Shown one piece after another: positions 1 to 9,419 of a stretch of DNA of 64,000 bases. Made by a program: the position numbers and the translations under genes. The notes under the pieces are model-generated. The model saw nothing but the letters and a program-made list of their open reading frames with translations, ran no database searches and was not told the origin of the DNA. The stretch covers positions 30,151 to 94,150 of the forward strand of contig NZ_SMSK01000021.1 in NCBI RefSeq assembly GCF_004354985.1. Direction: 5' to 3'. Position 1 is the first letter of the stretch; each line of letters starts with the position of its first letter. This DNA comes from Segetibacter sp. 3557_3. Lineage in GTDB: Bacteria; Bacteroidota; Bacteroidia; Chitinophagales; Chitinophagaceae.

Positions 1-1
1 T

Positions 2-280
2 ACTTTATTCGTGATTACCCGGTTTTGGTCTGAAGTATTCTGGAAAAAAAGGGAAGCACTTGCCAGGAAGCCATACATCAGGTATTTTGATCAAATGTCG
101 CGGTCACAGAAGACGTTCCTGATTACGCCAATTGTATTCCTCAGTATCATTTCCCTGTACATAGGCCTGGGTGCAGAAAACATCTTCAGGCTTTCGAATC
201 ATATAGCAGCTGAATTGGTTGATACATCAACTTATATCGATGCCGTCCTGGGAGCTGCAACAACCAATGTAACGCCATGA
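2..280 (+). CDS. mrpD: Na+/H+ antiporter subunit D, C-terminal part (MrpD)
   Basis: The reading frame is open from the window edge, so only the last 92 or so residues are present. The visible part has a basic loop followed by a hydrophobic helix (around TFLITPIVFLSIISLYIG), as at the C-terminus of the MrpD/NuoN-like proton-conducting subunit. The assignment rests mainly on context: the gene overlaps mrpE by the four bases ATGA and is followed by mrpF and mrpG in the usual operon order. The Mrp complex is a multisubunit inner-membrane cation/proton antiporter for Na+ and pH homeostasis. mrpA-C would lie upstream, outside the window. Confidence 0.75.
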   Translation, partial: TLFVITRFWSEVFWKKREALARKPYIRYFDQMSRSQKTFLITPIVFLSIISLYIGLGAENIFRLSNHIAAELVDTSTYIDAVLGAATTNVTP

Positions 281-756
281 TGCAAAAGCGGTTTTTACTA
301 AACATATTACTTACGCTGGTGTGGATAGCACTAACGGGCTCCTTTACTTATATCAATTTGTTCTTCGGTTTTGTGATCAGCTTTTTTGTGCTTTGGATCA
401 TCAGCAGGGGGAACCCCGACAAACGCTACTTTACCATCCTTTTTAAAGTGATAGGGTTCTTCTTTTACTTTCTGTATGAAATGCTCAAGGCGAATTTCCA
501 GGTAGCTTACGAAGTCATGACTTTCAACCTGCATATGAAACCCGGGATCGTTAAAATGGAGCTGGATGCGCGAACAGATCTTGAAATTACATTACTCGCA
601 AGCCTGATTTCCCTTACACCTGGCACATTGGTTATCGATGTTTCGGATGACAAAAAGGTCATGTACGTTCATGGCATGTACCTCGAGGATCGTGCCCGAT
701 TTATTGAGTCCATCAAGATGGGGCTCGAGAGGCCGCTGCTTAATATTATGCGTTAA
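277..756 (+). CDS. mrpE: Na+/H+ antiporter subunit E (MrpE)
   Basis: This 159-residue protein has the normal MrpE length and layout. Two N-terminal hydrophobic segments (about residues 5-40) and a third near residues 48-66 precede a soluble C-terminal part containing the family-typical stretch SLTPGTLVIDVS, followed by a short beta-rich tail with a conserved-looking HGMYL. MrpE is a small accessory subunit of the Mrp antiporter in the inner membrane. Its start codon overlaps the mrpD stop (ATGA), indicating translational coupling, and mrpF begins 2 bases after its stop. Confidence 0.9.
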   Translation: MMQKRFLLNILLTLVWIALTGSFTYINLFFGFVISFFVLWIISRGNPDKRYFTILFKVIGFFFYFLYEMLKANFQVAYEVMTFNLHMKPGIVKMELDARTDLEITLLASLISLTPGTLVIDVSDDKKVMYVHGMYLEDRARFIESIKMGLERPLLNIMR

Positions 757-758
757 CA

Positions 759-1034
759 ATGACATTACAGAATTTTATATCATATGGTATTCTACCGGCT
801 TTGTCGTTAGCGACTCTTTTGGTATTTATCCGTTTCCTGAAAGGACCAAGCATTATAGACCGGGTAATCTCTTTTGATTTGATGGTTATCATTGGCATAG
901 GTGCCATTGTCGCTTACAGCATTTTAACCGACCAGCCAACCTTCCTGGATATTGCTATGGTTGTAGCACTGATCGGATTTTTGTCTACGGTCGCATTTGC
1001 TTATTACCTTGAAAAAAGAAACCGAAATGATTAA
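759..1034 (+). CDS. mrpF: Na+/H+ antiporter subunit F (MrpF)
   Basis: A 91-residue, three-helix membrane protein with the MrpF signature: a first helix ending in FLKGPSIIDRVISFD, a second helix (LMVIIGIGAIVAYSIL) and a third (IAMVVALIGFLSTVAFAYYL). It is the small integral subunit of the Mrp cation/proton antiporter. It sits 2 bases after mrpE, and its last eight bases overlap the start of mrpG, so the three genes are almost certainly one transcription and translation unit. Confidence 0.92.
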   Translation: MTLQNFISYGILPALSLATLLVFIRFLKGPSIIDRVISFDLMVIIGIGAIVAYSILTDQPTFLDIAMVVALIGFLSTVAFAYYLEKRNRND

Positions 1035-1413
1035 TATACTTATCGCCCTTTGCACAGGTGCTGGAGCAGTTGCAATTTTGCTAGCCGCAATTGGCCTGTT
1101 GCGCATGCCGGACCTCTATTTACGGTTATCGGTAACAACAAAAGCAGCAACGCTCGGTATTGGGTTAATACTCGTTGGCGGGGCTTTTCATTTCCAGGAA
1201 GTGGGTGTCACATCCCGGGTACTGGCGATTATCTTTTTCATCACCTTAACCGGTCCTGTTAGTGCGCAGCTGATAGGACGCGTAGCTTATTTAGTAAAGG
1301 CAAAGATGTGGGAACATACTATTACAGATGAATTGGATGGCAGGTACGATAGTGAGTCTCATACCCTTGAAAGCGACCTGAAGTCAGACGAAAATGATAC
1401 GCCCAAACCTTAG
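1027..1413 (+). CDS. mrpG: Na+/H+ antiporter subunit G (MrpG)
   Basis: A 128-residue protein beginning at the ATG inside the last codons of mrpF. A start at 997 in the same frame would add ten residues read through mrpF and is less likely. Features are a glycine/alanine-rich first helix, the MrpG/PhaG motif GLLRMPDLYLRLSVTTKAATLG, and two further helices. The soluble tail after residue 95 is acidic and unremarkable. It is the last gene of the Mrp operon here. No terminator hairpin was recognised directly downstream. Confidence 0.92.
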   Translation: MINILIALCTGAGAVAILLAAIGLLRMPDLYLRLSVTTKAATLGIGLILVGGAFHFQEVGVTSRVLAIIFFITLTGPVSAQLIGRVAYLVKAKMWEHTITDELDGRYDSESHTLESDLKSDENDTPKP

Positions 1414-1966
1414 AAACGGTCTACCAGCTTTGCAGGTACAAAGGCTTTGCACACCGTTAAGCCGGGGAAATTACTTGTGTCCGAAACAATGGCGTTTATC
1501 TAAGGCCCTTGCTGGCTTGATTTGCCCCGCAATGGTAAACGGTACAAGCCGGGAGTGTAATTCACCAAAAATTGGCGCAATCATCTACAATTAAAAAACC
1601 GGGGCCTGGTTCAAAGAAGATGGCCTGAATGACCTGGTTTCCCGTTGATCAATACACAACATTCTTAAACATGCCTCTGCCCGCCTCTGAAGGCCAGGTA
1701 TAAAAGAAGGTTACGTAAAACGATTACGCAAACAGTAGTACCGGCTTTACCGCCTGGTTCCCCGGCAACCTGTTGGGCTTGTGTGGGAACAAAGTATTAA
1801 CATCAAATTGTCACTTACTTGTACTTTCTGTTGTTGTTTTACAAATCAATCTAGTATGCGCAAAATCCGGAAGTTAGAATAATATTTCCGGCAGATTAAA
1901 TCCGGTTACCAATTACGGTACCGGATGTGCAAAACAGTCTTTTATCACCAGCAAGCAGCAATCACA
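1414..1966. other. Intergenic region without a recognised gene
   Basis: About 550 bases between mrpG and ohr. Short open frames occur but show no family resemblance, signal peptide or plausible composition. No tRNA, riboswitch or repeat was recognised. The last 150 bases are AT-rich and presumably hold the ohr promoter, but no clear Bacteroidota -33/-7 pair could be fixed. Confidence 0.5.
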
Positions 1967-2389
1967 ATGAAAGTAATATATACGGCGACGGCAACAGCAA
2001 CCGGTGGCAGAAACGGGCAGGTAAAATCCGATAATGGTGTATTGAATGTACAGGTTAAACCACCCCGGGCAATGGGTGGCGCTAACGACGATCACACCAA
2101 CCCGGAACAACTGTTTGCAGCGGGTTATTCCGCCTGTTTTGACAGCGCCCTTAACCTTGTTATCAGGCAGGAAAAAGCAAAAACTGGTGAGACTTCGGTG
2201 ACCGCCAGGGTATCAATTGGTTCAAACGATAATGGTGGTTTTGGCTTAGCGGTAGAGCTGGCCGTCAACATCCCGGGCGTCTCTATGGAAGAGGCACAGC
2301 GACTAACTGAACGAGCACACCAGGTATGCCCTTATTCAAATGCAACCCGCAATAATGTCGAGGTAAAACTTACAACTACGAACAATTAG
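1967..2389 (+). CDS. ohr: Organic hydroperoxide resistance protein, OsmC/Ohr family
   Basis: A 140-residue protein starting at the ATG at 1967; the frame extends 14 codons further upstream without a convincing start. Ohr is a cytoplasmic dithiol peroxidase that reduces organic and lipid hydroperoxides to alcohols. Both catalytic cysteines are in the expected contexts: Cys57 in AAGYSACF and Cys121 in VCPYSNATR. Arg16 and the NPEQLF stretch (residues 45-50) also match Ohr rather than OsmC, and the 64-residue spacing of the cysteines is typical of Ohr. No OhrR-type regulator is adjacent, so its control is not visible here. Confidence 0.93.
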   Translation: MKVIYTATATATGGRNGQVKSDNGVLNVQVKPPRAMGGANDDHTNPEQLFAAGYSACFDSALNLVIRQEKAKTGETSVTARVSIGSNDNGGFGLAVELAVNIPGVSMEEAQRLTERAHQVCPYSNATRNNVEVKLTTTNN

Positions 2390-2659
2390 CGCGCCTAGCA
2401 GGGAACTTTACACAACTGAGCAACCTCAGTGTAGGGGAGTGTGTAGCCGCCATTATAGGGACGCTGATGCCGGACATCATCTTCCAAATTCTACGGCTTT
2501 ACATCATTAGTTTAGCCTTTTGCTGGTGTTACCTGTTACCAATGCCCATATTGTTTTGTCAGTGGCGCGCCTTAATAATAATCAATCCGGTTTAAGCGAT
2601 TGCCTGAAGAACAAGCATTGAACTTTAGCCAAATACATAGACCAACAGTACCAGATCTT

Positions 2660-3673
2660 ATGAACAATCAAAACATCGCCTATTCTATTTTGGAGCTTGC
2701 CATTGTTTCGCAAGGTGATACCATCCAAAAAACACTCCACAACTCACTGGCATTAGCTAGGGAAGCAGAGGCAAAAATTTACAAACGCATTTGGTTCGCC
2801 GAACATCATAATTCGGATAGCATAGGCAGTAGCGCCACATCTATATTGATCGGGTTTGTGGCGGAAAACACGAGTACCATCAGGGTTGGTTCTGGTGGTA
2901 TTATGTTGCCAAATCATTCTCCGCTTATTGTAGCAGAACAGTTCGGAACCCTTGCCCATTTATACCCGGATCGAATTGATTTGGGTCTCGGAAGAGCACC
3001 AGGCACCGATCAGCCCACTGCCCAGGCCATACGTTCAGACTTTATGATTGCTGCGCAGTCGTTTCCTGATGAGGTGGCGAAAATACAGCAGTACTTTTCT
3101 CTAGAAAACAAACGAGCCAACGTAAGGGCTACCGTGGCGGAAGGCACAAACGTACCATTGTACATATTAGGTTCGAGTACCGACAGTGCTCATCTGGCAG
3201 CAAAGAAGGGTTTGCCATATGCTTTTGCCAGCCACTTTGCATCGGCACATTTGCTCACTGCATTGCGGATTTATAAAAATGAATTTCAGCCTTCCCCTTT
3301 CCTGGATCGCCCGTATACGATGGCGGGTATCAATGTGTATGTCGCTGATACCGATGAGGAGGCTGAAAGCCTATTTACCAGCTTAATCAGGATGTTTGTG
3401 GGTGTTTTAACGGGTGCAAGAGATCCCTTACATCCGCCAACAGAGATGACCGAAGACCTAAAGGAGCTCTTCCAACATCCGGCGGTTAACCAAATGCTTA
3501 AGTACTCCTTTGTAGGCAGTAAGCAAACCGTAAAGAAAAAAATACAGGCTTTTCTAACAGAGACTGGAGTGGATGAATTAATCATGGTCTCAGCCATGTA
3601 CGACATCAACGACCGGTTGAAGTCGGCGCGATTATTCGCAGAGATCATGACGGAAATCAACGAACAAGGTTAA
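2660..3673 (+). CDS. Luciferase-like (LLM class) flavin-dependent oxidoreductase
   Basis: A 337-residue protein starting at the ATG at 2660; a TTG 60 bases upstream is in frame but adds a sequence unlike the family. It is a TIM-barrel flavin monooxygenase of the bacterial luciferase superfamily, group 1 (YhbW/MsnO8-like). Signatures are the N-terminal SILELA, WFAEHHN near residue 51, IRVGSGGIMLPNHSPLIVAEQFGTL in the middle and RIDLGLGRAPGTD shortly after. It probably uses FMNH2 and oxygen, but the substrate cannot be told from sequence. It stands alone between two gene-poor stretches. Confidence 0.88.
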   Translation: MNNQNIAYSILELAIVSQGDTIQKTLHNSLALAREAEAKIYKRIWFAEHHNSDSIGSSATSILIGFVAENTSTIRVGSGGIMLPNHSPLIVAEQFGTLAHLYPDRIDLGLGRAPGTDQPTAQAIRSDFMIAAQSFPDEVAKIQQYFSLENKRANVRATVAEGTNVPLYILGSSTDSAHLAAKKGLPYAFASHFASAHLLTALRIYKNEFQPSPFLDRPYTMAGINVYVADTDEEAESLFTSLIRMFVGVLTGARDPLHPPTEMTEDLKELFQHPAVNQMLKYSFVGSKQTVKKKIQAFLTETGVDELIMVSAMYDINDRLKSARLFAEIMTEINEQG

Positions 3674-4286
3674 CCAGGATAGCTATACACCTTGCTATCA
3701 CTTCCTGGCCACCTGTCTGGTCACGGGCACCCTGTTAACCTTTTTCTTACGCGCAATGCGGGTACCAACGGCGAATTATCATACGGGAAGTATACCTTAT
3801 TCCGGCTGCCCGGTTAACTGGCTAACGTAGTTAACTTTTGGTTTACCCGAAGAAGCTGGCGGATATCTTCCAGGGCTGATGGATTCTTTACAAGTACTTT
3901 ACATCGACAAATTACCTGGCTGATACATGCTGTTCACTGGTAAGGAAAGTGCTCCGGGCATTTCCCATTCGATTAAGTTGTGCTGGTAGATTACTGGGAC
4001 GCCCTCCAAACCTGTTCAACTAGCCGGGCTAAAATGATGCCCTGAGAAACTACAGCTTATACTCCAATAACGGCAGTTAAACTCCACATAGCCGCATTAA
4101 CAAAATATTTCCTGGGACACGATAGTACTTCATGTCCTTTGGAAGGTTTAATCAGCAGTCAGGTACAGGTAAGACATCCCACCATAATTATGCTTCCGGT
4201 ATCAACTACGGGCTGGCTTGTACATTTAAAAGCATAACACACAAAATACAGTAAGCGCTCGAATAGTAATCGATCCATTCATCAAT
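3674..4286. other. Intergenic region, no recognised gene
   Basis: About 610 bases with stop codons in all frames and no open frame of convincing length. It may be decayed coding sequence, since the gene that follows is itself a remnant, but I could not assign any stretch to a family. No RNA gene or repeat was recognised. Confidence 0.45.
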
Positions 4287-4804
4287 ATGAAAAAAACACT
4301 ATTGCTCCTTCTTTTTGTAACAACCATGCTCATGGGAAACGCACATATGCAAAATCCTGTTATGTGGAAATATGGCGCGCGGAAGATTGATGCTATAACG
4401 TCTGTGCAACTGAAAGCCACTGTTGATGCGGGCTGGCATGTTTACAGCCAAACTACCCTCAAAGGTGGCCTTGTTCCTACTTTCATCAAATTCAATGAAG
4501 ACTCGTTGGCTTCATTTTCGTTAACAACCAAAGAAGTCGGAAAGTTTCCGGGGGGTGATACGAAAGTTGGTTTGAAAATCAGGCCAAATGTTTCGCCTGG
4601 TATAACAGTATATTAGCTTTAAACATTCGAAGAGAACATGGAGATATGCAGGTACGAAATTCGGTGCAAATACAGCCTTACTACTTTTTCCAGACGCTAA
4701 GAAAACAAACGTTTCCGGAAGGTTGCGGTGATGATCCGGATATAAACAAATTTTTTCAGCTTCTTGATGGTGTAACAGGAGCGTATAACAAAAAAGATCT
4801 TTAA
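4287..4804 (+). pseudogene. DsbD-like thiol:disulfide interchange protein, internally deleted remnant
   Basis: The first 109 codons (4287-4616) encode a signal peptide and most of a DsbD N-terminal (disulfide bond corrector) domain: QNPVMWKYGARKI, VDAGWHVYSQ and VPTFIKFNED are family-typical. The frame then stops. In another frame, about 4670-4804 reads QPYYFF..., then DPDINKFFQLLDGVTGAY and a stop, which resembles the very end of the C-terminal thioredoxin domain of DsbD-like proteins (QPYYVLLD ... GYxPDxxxFxxFLDxG). The usual 8-TM electron channel and the CxxC thioredoxin core, some 400 residues, are absent. The likely history is a large internal deletion plus small frameshifts. The assignment of the 3' part is by eye. 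Confidence 0.6.
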
Positions 4805-4822
4805 GCATTAAATAACAAATAA

Positions 4823-7762
4823 ATGAGTATTCTAAAAGCTTTCCTGCTGCTTACTTATGTTTCCTTTTCTGTTACGACCTTTTCACAGGATCGATATGAA
4901 TGGAAGCAGGCGTCATCAAATGGATACACGTACCGGTATGTAACTAACGACCCGATGGCTACCCGGTTTTATACGCTGAAGAACGGGCTTTCGGTTATTT
5001 TATCTAAAAACACCAAAGAGCCCCGGGTAGCGGTTAAGATTGCCGTAAGAGCAGGAAGCAATAACGATCCGAAGGAACATACGGGTCTTGCACACTATTT
5101 AGAGCATCTCTTATTTAAAGGAACGGATAAATTTGGTTCCCTTGATTGGACCAAAGAGAAACCTTTGCTGGACAAAATCGAATCTTTATACGAGCAGTAC
5201 AACGGTACTAAAGACGAGGCAAAACGCCGTGAAGTGTATAAGGAGATCGATCGGGTTTCGGGTGAAGCAGCAAAGTTTGCCATTGCCGGTGAATACGATC
5301 ACCTCATGAAAGCCTTAGGGTCGCAAGGAACAAACGCGCACACTTCTGTAGAGGAAACGGTTTATCACGAAGATATTCCGGCTAACGCTATGGATAAATT
5401 TCTTGCTATACAGGCCGAACGGTTTCGCAACCCAATCATGAGGATTTTTCATACTGAGCTGGAAGCGGTGTATGAAGAAAAGAACAGGGGCTTAGATAAC
5501 GACGGAAATAAAATGCAGGAAGCGATGTTTTCTACTGTTTTCCCGACGCATAACTATGGACTTCAAACGACTATCGGTACCATAGAACACCTGAAAAATC
5601 CCTCAATTACAGCAATCCGTGATTTTTACAACAAGTATTATGTGCCGAACAACATGGCGGTGCTCATGGCCGGAGATTTTAACCCTGATGAACTGATTAA
5701 AAAGATAGATAATCATTTCAGCTTCATGAAAGCTAAGCCCGTGGTAGAATATAAGGGAACTAAAGAGAAGCCCATCGAAGGGCCGGTTGTGAAGGAAGTT
5801 TACGGACCAACGGCTGAAAGCATCAGGATTCTGTATCGTTCAGCTCCGGCAGGTACAAGGGAGGCAATGCTTGCTGATCTTGCAAGCGATATCCTGGCAA
5901 ACGGCAAAGCCGGTTTGATTGACCTGAACTTAAACAAGCAGCAAAAGGTACTCGGAGCGGGGGCGGCTTTGTGGCAGTTTAAAGATTACGGCATTTTCTT
6001 CTTATTAGCATCACCCAAACAGGGTCAAAGTGCTGATGATGTGAAGGATCTTTTACGAAGTCAGATTGCACATTTAAAGAACGGAGACTTCGATGAAACT
6101 TTGGTTAAAGCAACTGCAGCGAATTACAAATTGAGCCGTTTACAATCTCTTGAAAGTAACGCTGCACGGGTAAATAGTATAATGGATCAGTTTATCAAAA
6201 ACAGGGGCAACGAGTGGAACAAAGAAGTTGCCCTGATTGATGAAATGAGCAGGATCACTAAAAAGGAGTTGGTAGCATTTGCTAACCGGTTTTTCACCGA
6301 TAATAATTATGTTGTCTTATACAAAAGAAAAGGAGAAGATAAAAGCATCACAAAGGTTGAAAAACCCCCAATCACTCCTGTGGAAACTAATGCCGGAAAA
6401 AGTTCTCCTTTTGTAAAGGCAATTATCGAAACCCCGCTTCCATCTTTAAAGCCTGTTTTTGTTGACTATAACAAAGATCTCCAGAGAGGAAAGGTTGGAA
6501 ACGCAGAAGTGCTTTATGTTCAAAATGAAGACAACAGCTTATTCAGATTGTCTTATCGCTTCGATATGGGAAGCTGGAATAATAAAAAACTGCCTTTGGC
6601 TGCACAATACCTGCAGTATCTTGGAACCGATAAGTACACCTCAGAAGAAATCAGCAAGCAATTTTACAACCTGGCCTGCAATTTCAATGTGTTTCCAGGT
6701 GATGAACAGACAACCATTACGGTATCAGGATTACAGGAAAACTTTGATAAAGCGGTGAGCCTGTTTGAAGAGCTCCTGAAAAACTGTAAACCCGATGAAG
6801 CTGCTTTGGAAGGCTTAAAGAACCTGCTCACCAAGGCACGGGCGAATAACAAATTGAATAAAGGAGCAATTGCTTCCGCCATGCAATCATACGCAATGTA
6901 TGGCCCCAAAAATCCGTACAACTATACCCTCACGGATGAAGAACTTAAGAATTTAAAGGCTAATGATCTAACCGATCTGCTGCATGGCTTAACAAACAAT
7001 CAGCACAGGATAGGTTACTACGGCCCCCAGCCGATTAACCAATTAACTACCAATCTTCAAAAGCTGCATTCGTTGCCGGCATCATGGGCCACTAATTCGG
7101 ATGCTGTAAAGTTTGAACGCGTAAAACAAACCGCCAATAAAGTTTTGTTTGCAAATTACGATGCGGTTCAGTCGGAGATCTTTTGGGTTAAAAATCTTTC
7201 GGTATATGATCCAAAAAATGAAGCTATGATCAACCTGTTCAATAGCTATTTCGGTGGAGGCATGGGTTCAATTGTTTTCTCAACAATTCGTGAGTCAAAA
7301 GCCCTGGCATATGCAACAAACGCCAGGGTGATAACCCCTGGTAAAAAGGACGACTATTTTTCAATTGTGGCATACGTGGGCAGTCAGTCAGATAAAATGA
7401 ATGATGCTGTAACAAGTATGAATGAATTGCTGAATGAACTTCCAAGAACAGAGCAGAGTTTTGAAAATGCGCGCACAAGCCTGATGAAAAATATAGAAAC
7501 TGACCGGATTACCCAGGATGGAATTATTACCAGTTACCTGAACGCACAACGTAAGGGTTTAGATCGTGACCTCCGGCAGGAAAACTATGCCCTTTACAGC
7601 ACACTTAAGTTGGATGACATTTATAAGTTCCACCAGGAAACGTTAGCCAAACAGCCCTATACCTACTGTGTAGTTGCATCGGATAAACGGATTAGTATGG
7701 ATGACTTAAAGAAATATGGTGAGTTGCAGGTCTTAAACCTCGAAGAATTGTTTGGCTATTAA
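4823..7762 (+). CDS. Secreted M16 family zinc metalloprotease (insulinase/pitrilysin-like)
   Basis: A 979-residue protein with a signal peptide (about residues 1-21, ending TTFSQ). The inverted zinc motif HxxEH is intact as HYLEH at residues 91-95. A further glutamate-rich helix, ELEAVYEEKNRG (about 212-222), probably supplies the third zinc ligand; an insertion rich in charged residues separates it from HxxEH. The second half (about 500-979) repeats the M16 fold without the zinc motif, as in pitrilysins, and includes the substrate-side stretch GGGMGSIVFSTIRESKALAYA. It probably degrades peptides in the periplasm or at the outer membrane. It lies 18 bases after the dsbD remnant and is otherwise alone. 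Confidence 0.92.
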   Translation: MSILKAFLLLTYVSFSVTTFSQDRYEWKQASSNGYTYRYVTNDPMATRFYTLKNGLSVILSKNTKEPRVAVKIAVRAGSNNDPKEHTGLAHYLEHLLFKGTDKFGSLDWTKEKPLLDKIESLYEQYNGTKDEAKRREVYKEIDRVSGEAAKFAIAGEYDHLMKALGSQGTNAHTSVEETVYHEDIPANAMDKFLAIQAERFRNPIMRIFHTELEAVYEEKNRGLDNDGNKMQEAMFSTVFPTHNYGLQTTIGTIEHLKNPSITAIRDFYNKYYVPNNMAVLMAGDFNPDELIKKIDNHFSFMKAKPVVEYKGTKEKPIEGPVVKEVYGPTAESIRILYRSAPAGTREAMLADLASDILANGKAGLIDLNLNKQQKVLGAGAALWQFKDYGIFFLLASPKQGQSADDVKDLLRSQIAHLKNGDFDETLVKATAANYKLSRLQSLESNAARVNSIMDQFIKNRGNEWNKEVALIDEMSRITKKELVAFANRFFTDNNYVVLYKRKGEDKSITKVEKPPITPVETNAGKSSPFVKAIIETPLPSLKPVFVDYNKDLQRGKVGNAEVLYVQNEDNSLFRLSYRFDMGSWNNKKLPLAAQYLQYLGTDKYTSEEISKQFYNLACNFNVFPGDEQTTITVSGLQENFDKAVSLFEELLKNCKPDEAALEGLKNLLTKARANNKLNKGAIASAMQSYAMYGPKNPYNYTLTDEELKNLKANDLTDLLHGLTNNQHRIGYYGPQPINQLTTNLQKLHSLPASWATNSDAVKFERVKQTANKVLFANYDAVQSEIFWVKNLSVYDPKNEAMINLFNSYFGGGMGSIVFSTIRESKALAYATNARVITPGKKDDYFSIVAYVGSQSDKMNDAVTSMNELLNELPRTEQSFENARTSLMKNIETDRITQDGIITSYLNAQRKGLDRDLRQENYALYSTLKLDDIYKFHQETLAKQPYTYCVVASDKRISMDDLKKYGELQVLNLEELFGY

Positions 7763-7800
7763 CATTCGGTGACACAGGGGAACACTGTTTTTACTTCAGT

Positions 7801-7895
7801 TTTTTGGATTCTTGGGGACCAACCGGGTATTTTCAATGGAGCTCCGGTTGCCCGCCCGCTGCGCCTGTCGGACGGGTGTCACTCACTTGTACAAT
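7801..7895 (+). repeat. Dispersed hairpin repeat, copy A
   Basis: Copy of a repeat family found eight times in this window. It holds a T-rich block followed by GGGGACCAAC, then GGTTGCCCGCCCG, a short centre, CGGACGGG and the arm GTGTCACTCACTTGTAC at 7876-7892. The GC-rich part can pair imperfectly into a hairpin. It lies in the 400-base gap between the M16 protease gene and the cysteine synthase-like gene, in which I recognise nothing else. Confidence 0.65.
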
Positions 7896-8161
7896 ATCTT
7901 TTCATGCTGCCTTTTCGAAGGAGAGCTTTGGGCCGAAATGCACATATCAGGTTAGACCGGATGTAATTTCATCCCTGGTAAATTGCGATCCACTTTTTGT
8001 AAAAGATGGGAAAGGCCGAATAACATAGCTGCAAATACAAGTGTGTGAGCCGCCAGAAATTGGGGGCACGCACATCTATGCGCAACGAGCATTGTGCCGT
8101 TTGTACCAAAAGAAAAAAAATTAAGCGTTAACCAGGTGTCATAATTAGATAATCAATAAAT

Positions 8162-9256
8162 ATGGAATTGGAAATGATGACCGGTATTACGAATGTCGAT
8201 GATTGCGGTTGTTATGAAACCGGGCTACCCGCAAATACAGAATCAAAGCTTACCAACAAGCTTGAGCACTTATGGCATATGGTAGGTAATACACCCATGC
8301 TCGAAATATCTTATCGCTACAAGCGGGAGTGCCGGAAATTGTATGTGAAATGTGAGAACTATAATTTAACCGGTAGTATTAAAGACCGTATGGCTTTGTA
8401 TATACTTCAGAAAGCTTATCAACTGGGAACAATAAAGCCGGATGATGTTATTGTAGAAGCTACGAGCGGCAATACCGGTATCTCGTTTAGTGCCATCGGG
8501 AAAGCGTTAGGACATGATGTAAAAATCATTATGCCTAACTGGCTAAGTAAAGAAAGGATTGATATCATTCGGAGTTTAGGTGCAGAGGTAATATTAATAA
8601 GTAAAGAAGAAGGTGGATTTTTAGGCAGCATCGCACTCAGCCAGAAAATGGCGCTGGAAAACGGCAAGGTTTTTCTTCCAAAACAATTTGAAAACCTGTT
8701 TAACGCCGAGGCGCATGAGAAGACAACCGCCAGGGAGATATGGATGCAATTGCAATCCTTAGATCTTAGTCCTGAAGCCTTCGTTGCCGGAGTAGGCACC
8801 GGTGGAACGGTAATGGGTATTGGTAATTATCTTAAGAAACGGGATGCGTCGATAAAAATCCATCCCCTGGAACCCTTAGAATCGCCAACCCTGTCAACCG
8901 GGTACAAAGTTGGTTCGCATAGAATACAGGGTATTTCAGACGAGTTTATCCCCGCTATCGTTGACCTTAGTAAATTGGACAGGGTAGTAAAGGCTTCGGA
9001 TGGGGATAGCATCATCATGGCGCAAAAACTTGCAAAACAGCTGGGCCTGGCCGTAGGTATATCATCAGGTGCAAATATCGTAGGCGCTATACAGTTGCAA
9101 AATGAACTTGGTGCAAAATCGGTTGTCGTTACCGTATTCAGCGATAGCAATAAAAAATACCTGAGCACAGACCTGATGAAGGAAGAACGGGTTTGTGACA
9201 ACTACTACTGTTGCGACGTTGACTTCCTGGATTACAGAGCCGTTAACCGCCTGTAA
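8162..9256 (+). CDS. PLP-dependent cysteine synthase family protein
   Basis: A 364-residue fold-type II PLP enzyme. The Schiff-base lysine is Lys74 in LTGSIKDR, the substrate loop is TSGNTG (101-106), and the phosphate-binding loop is the glycine-rich [10 protein letters not shown]. The family makes cysteine from O-acetylserine or the like; cystathionine beta-synthase and diaminopropionate synthases are close relatives, so the exact reaction is open. Oddities are a 40-residue N-terminal extension containing CGC (15-17) and a C-terminal tail with three cysteines (345, 350, 351). Standard CysK/CysM proteins, about 300-320 residues, lack both. These could bind metal or form a redox switch. The gene appears monocistronic. 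Confidence 0.87.
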   Translation: MELEMMTGITNVDDCGCYETGLPANTESKLTNKLEHLWHMVGNTPMLEISYRYKRECRKLYVKCENYNLTGSIKDRMALYILQKAYQLGTIKPDDVIVEATSGNTGISFSAIGKALGHDVKIIMPNWLSKERIDIIRSLGAEVILISKEEGGFLGSIALSQKMALENGKVFLPKQFENLFNAEAHEKTTAREIWMQLQSLDLSPEAFVAGVGTGGTVMGIGNYLKKRDASIKIHPLEPLESPTLSTGYKVGSHRIQGISDEFIPAIVDLSKLDRVVKASDGDSIIMAQKLAKQLGLAVGISSGANIVGAIQLQNELGAKSVVVTVFSDSNKKYLSTDLMKEERVCDNYYCCDVDFLDYRAVNRL

Positions 9257-9419
9257 TTGGCGGCGGGACTAGCGTAAACGGCCAGCCTTTCAAACAACAC
9301 TCGCGGCAACAAAACCCGGCATACCGGGTATTCAAATTCCGGCACAATCGCAGCACCCCGGACTACCAATATTACCTGGCCCATGCTTAGAGAAGTATAC
9401 CCCGGCTTTCCTGCTTGCA

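Noticed and set aside
1394..1594. 66-codon frame overlapping the end of mrpG
   Set aside because: It starts out of frame inside mrpG, lacks similarity to anything known, and has no ribosome-binding context.
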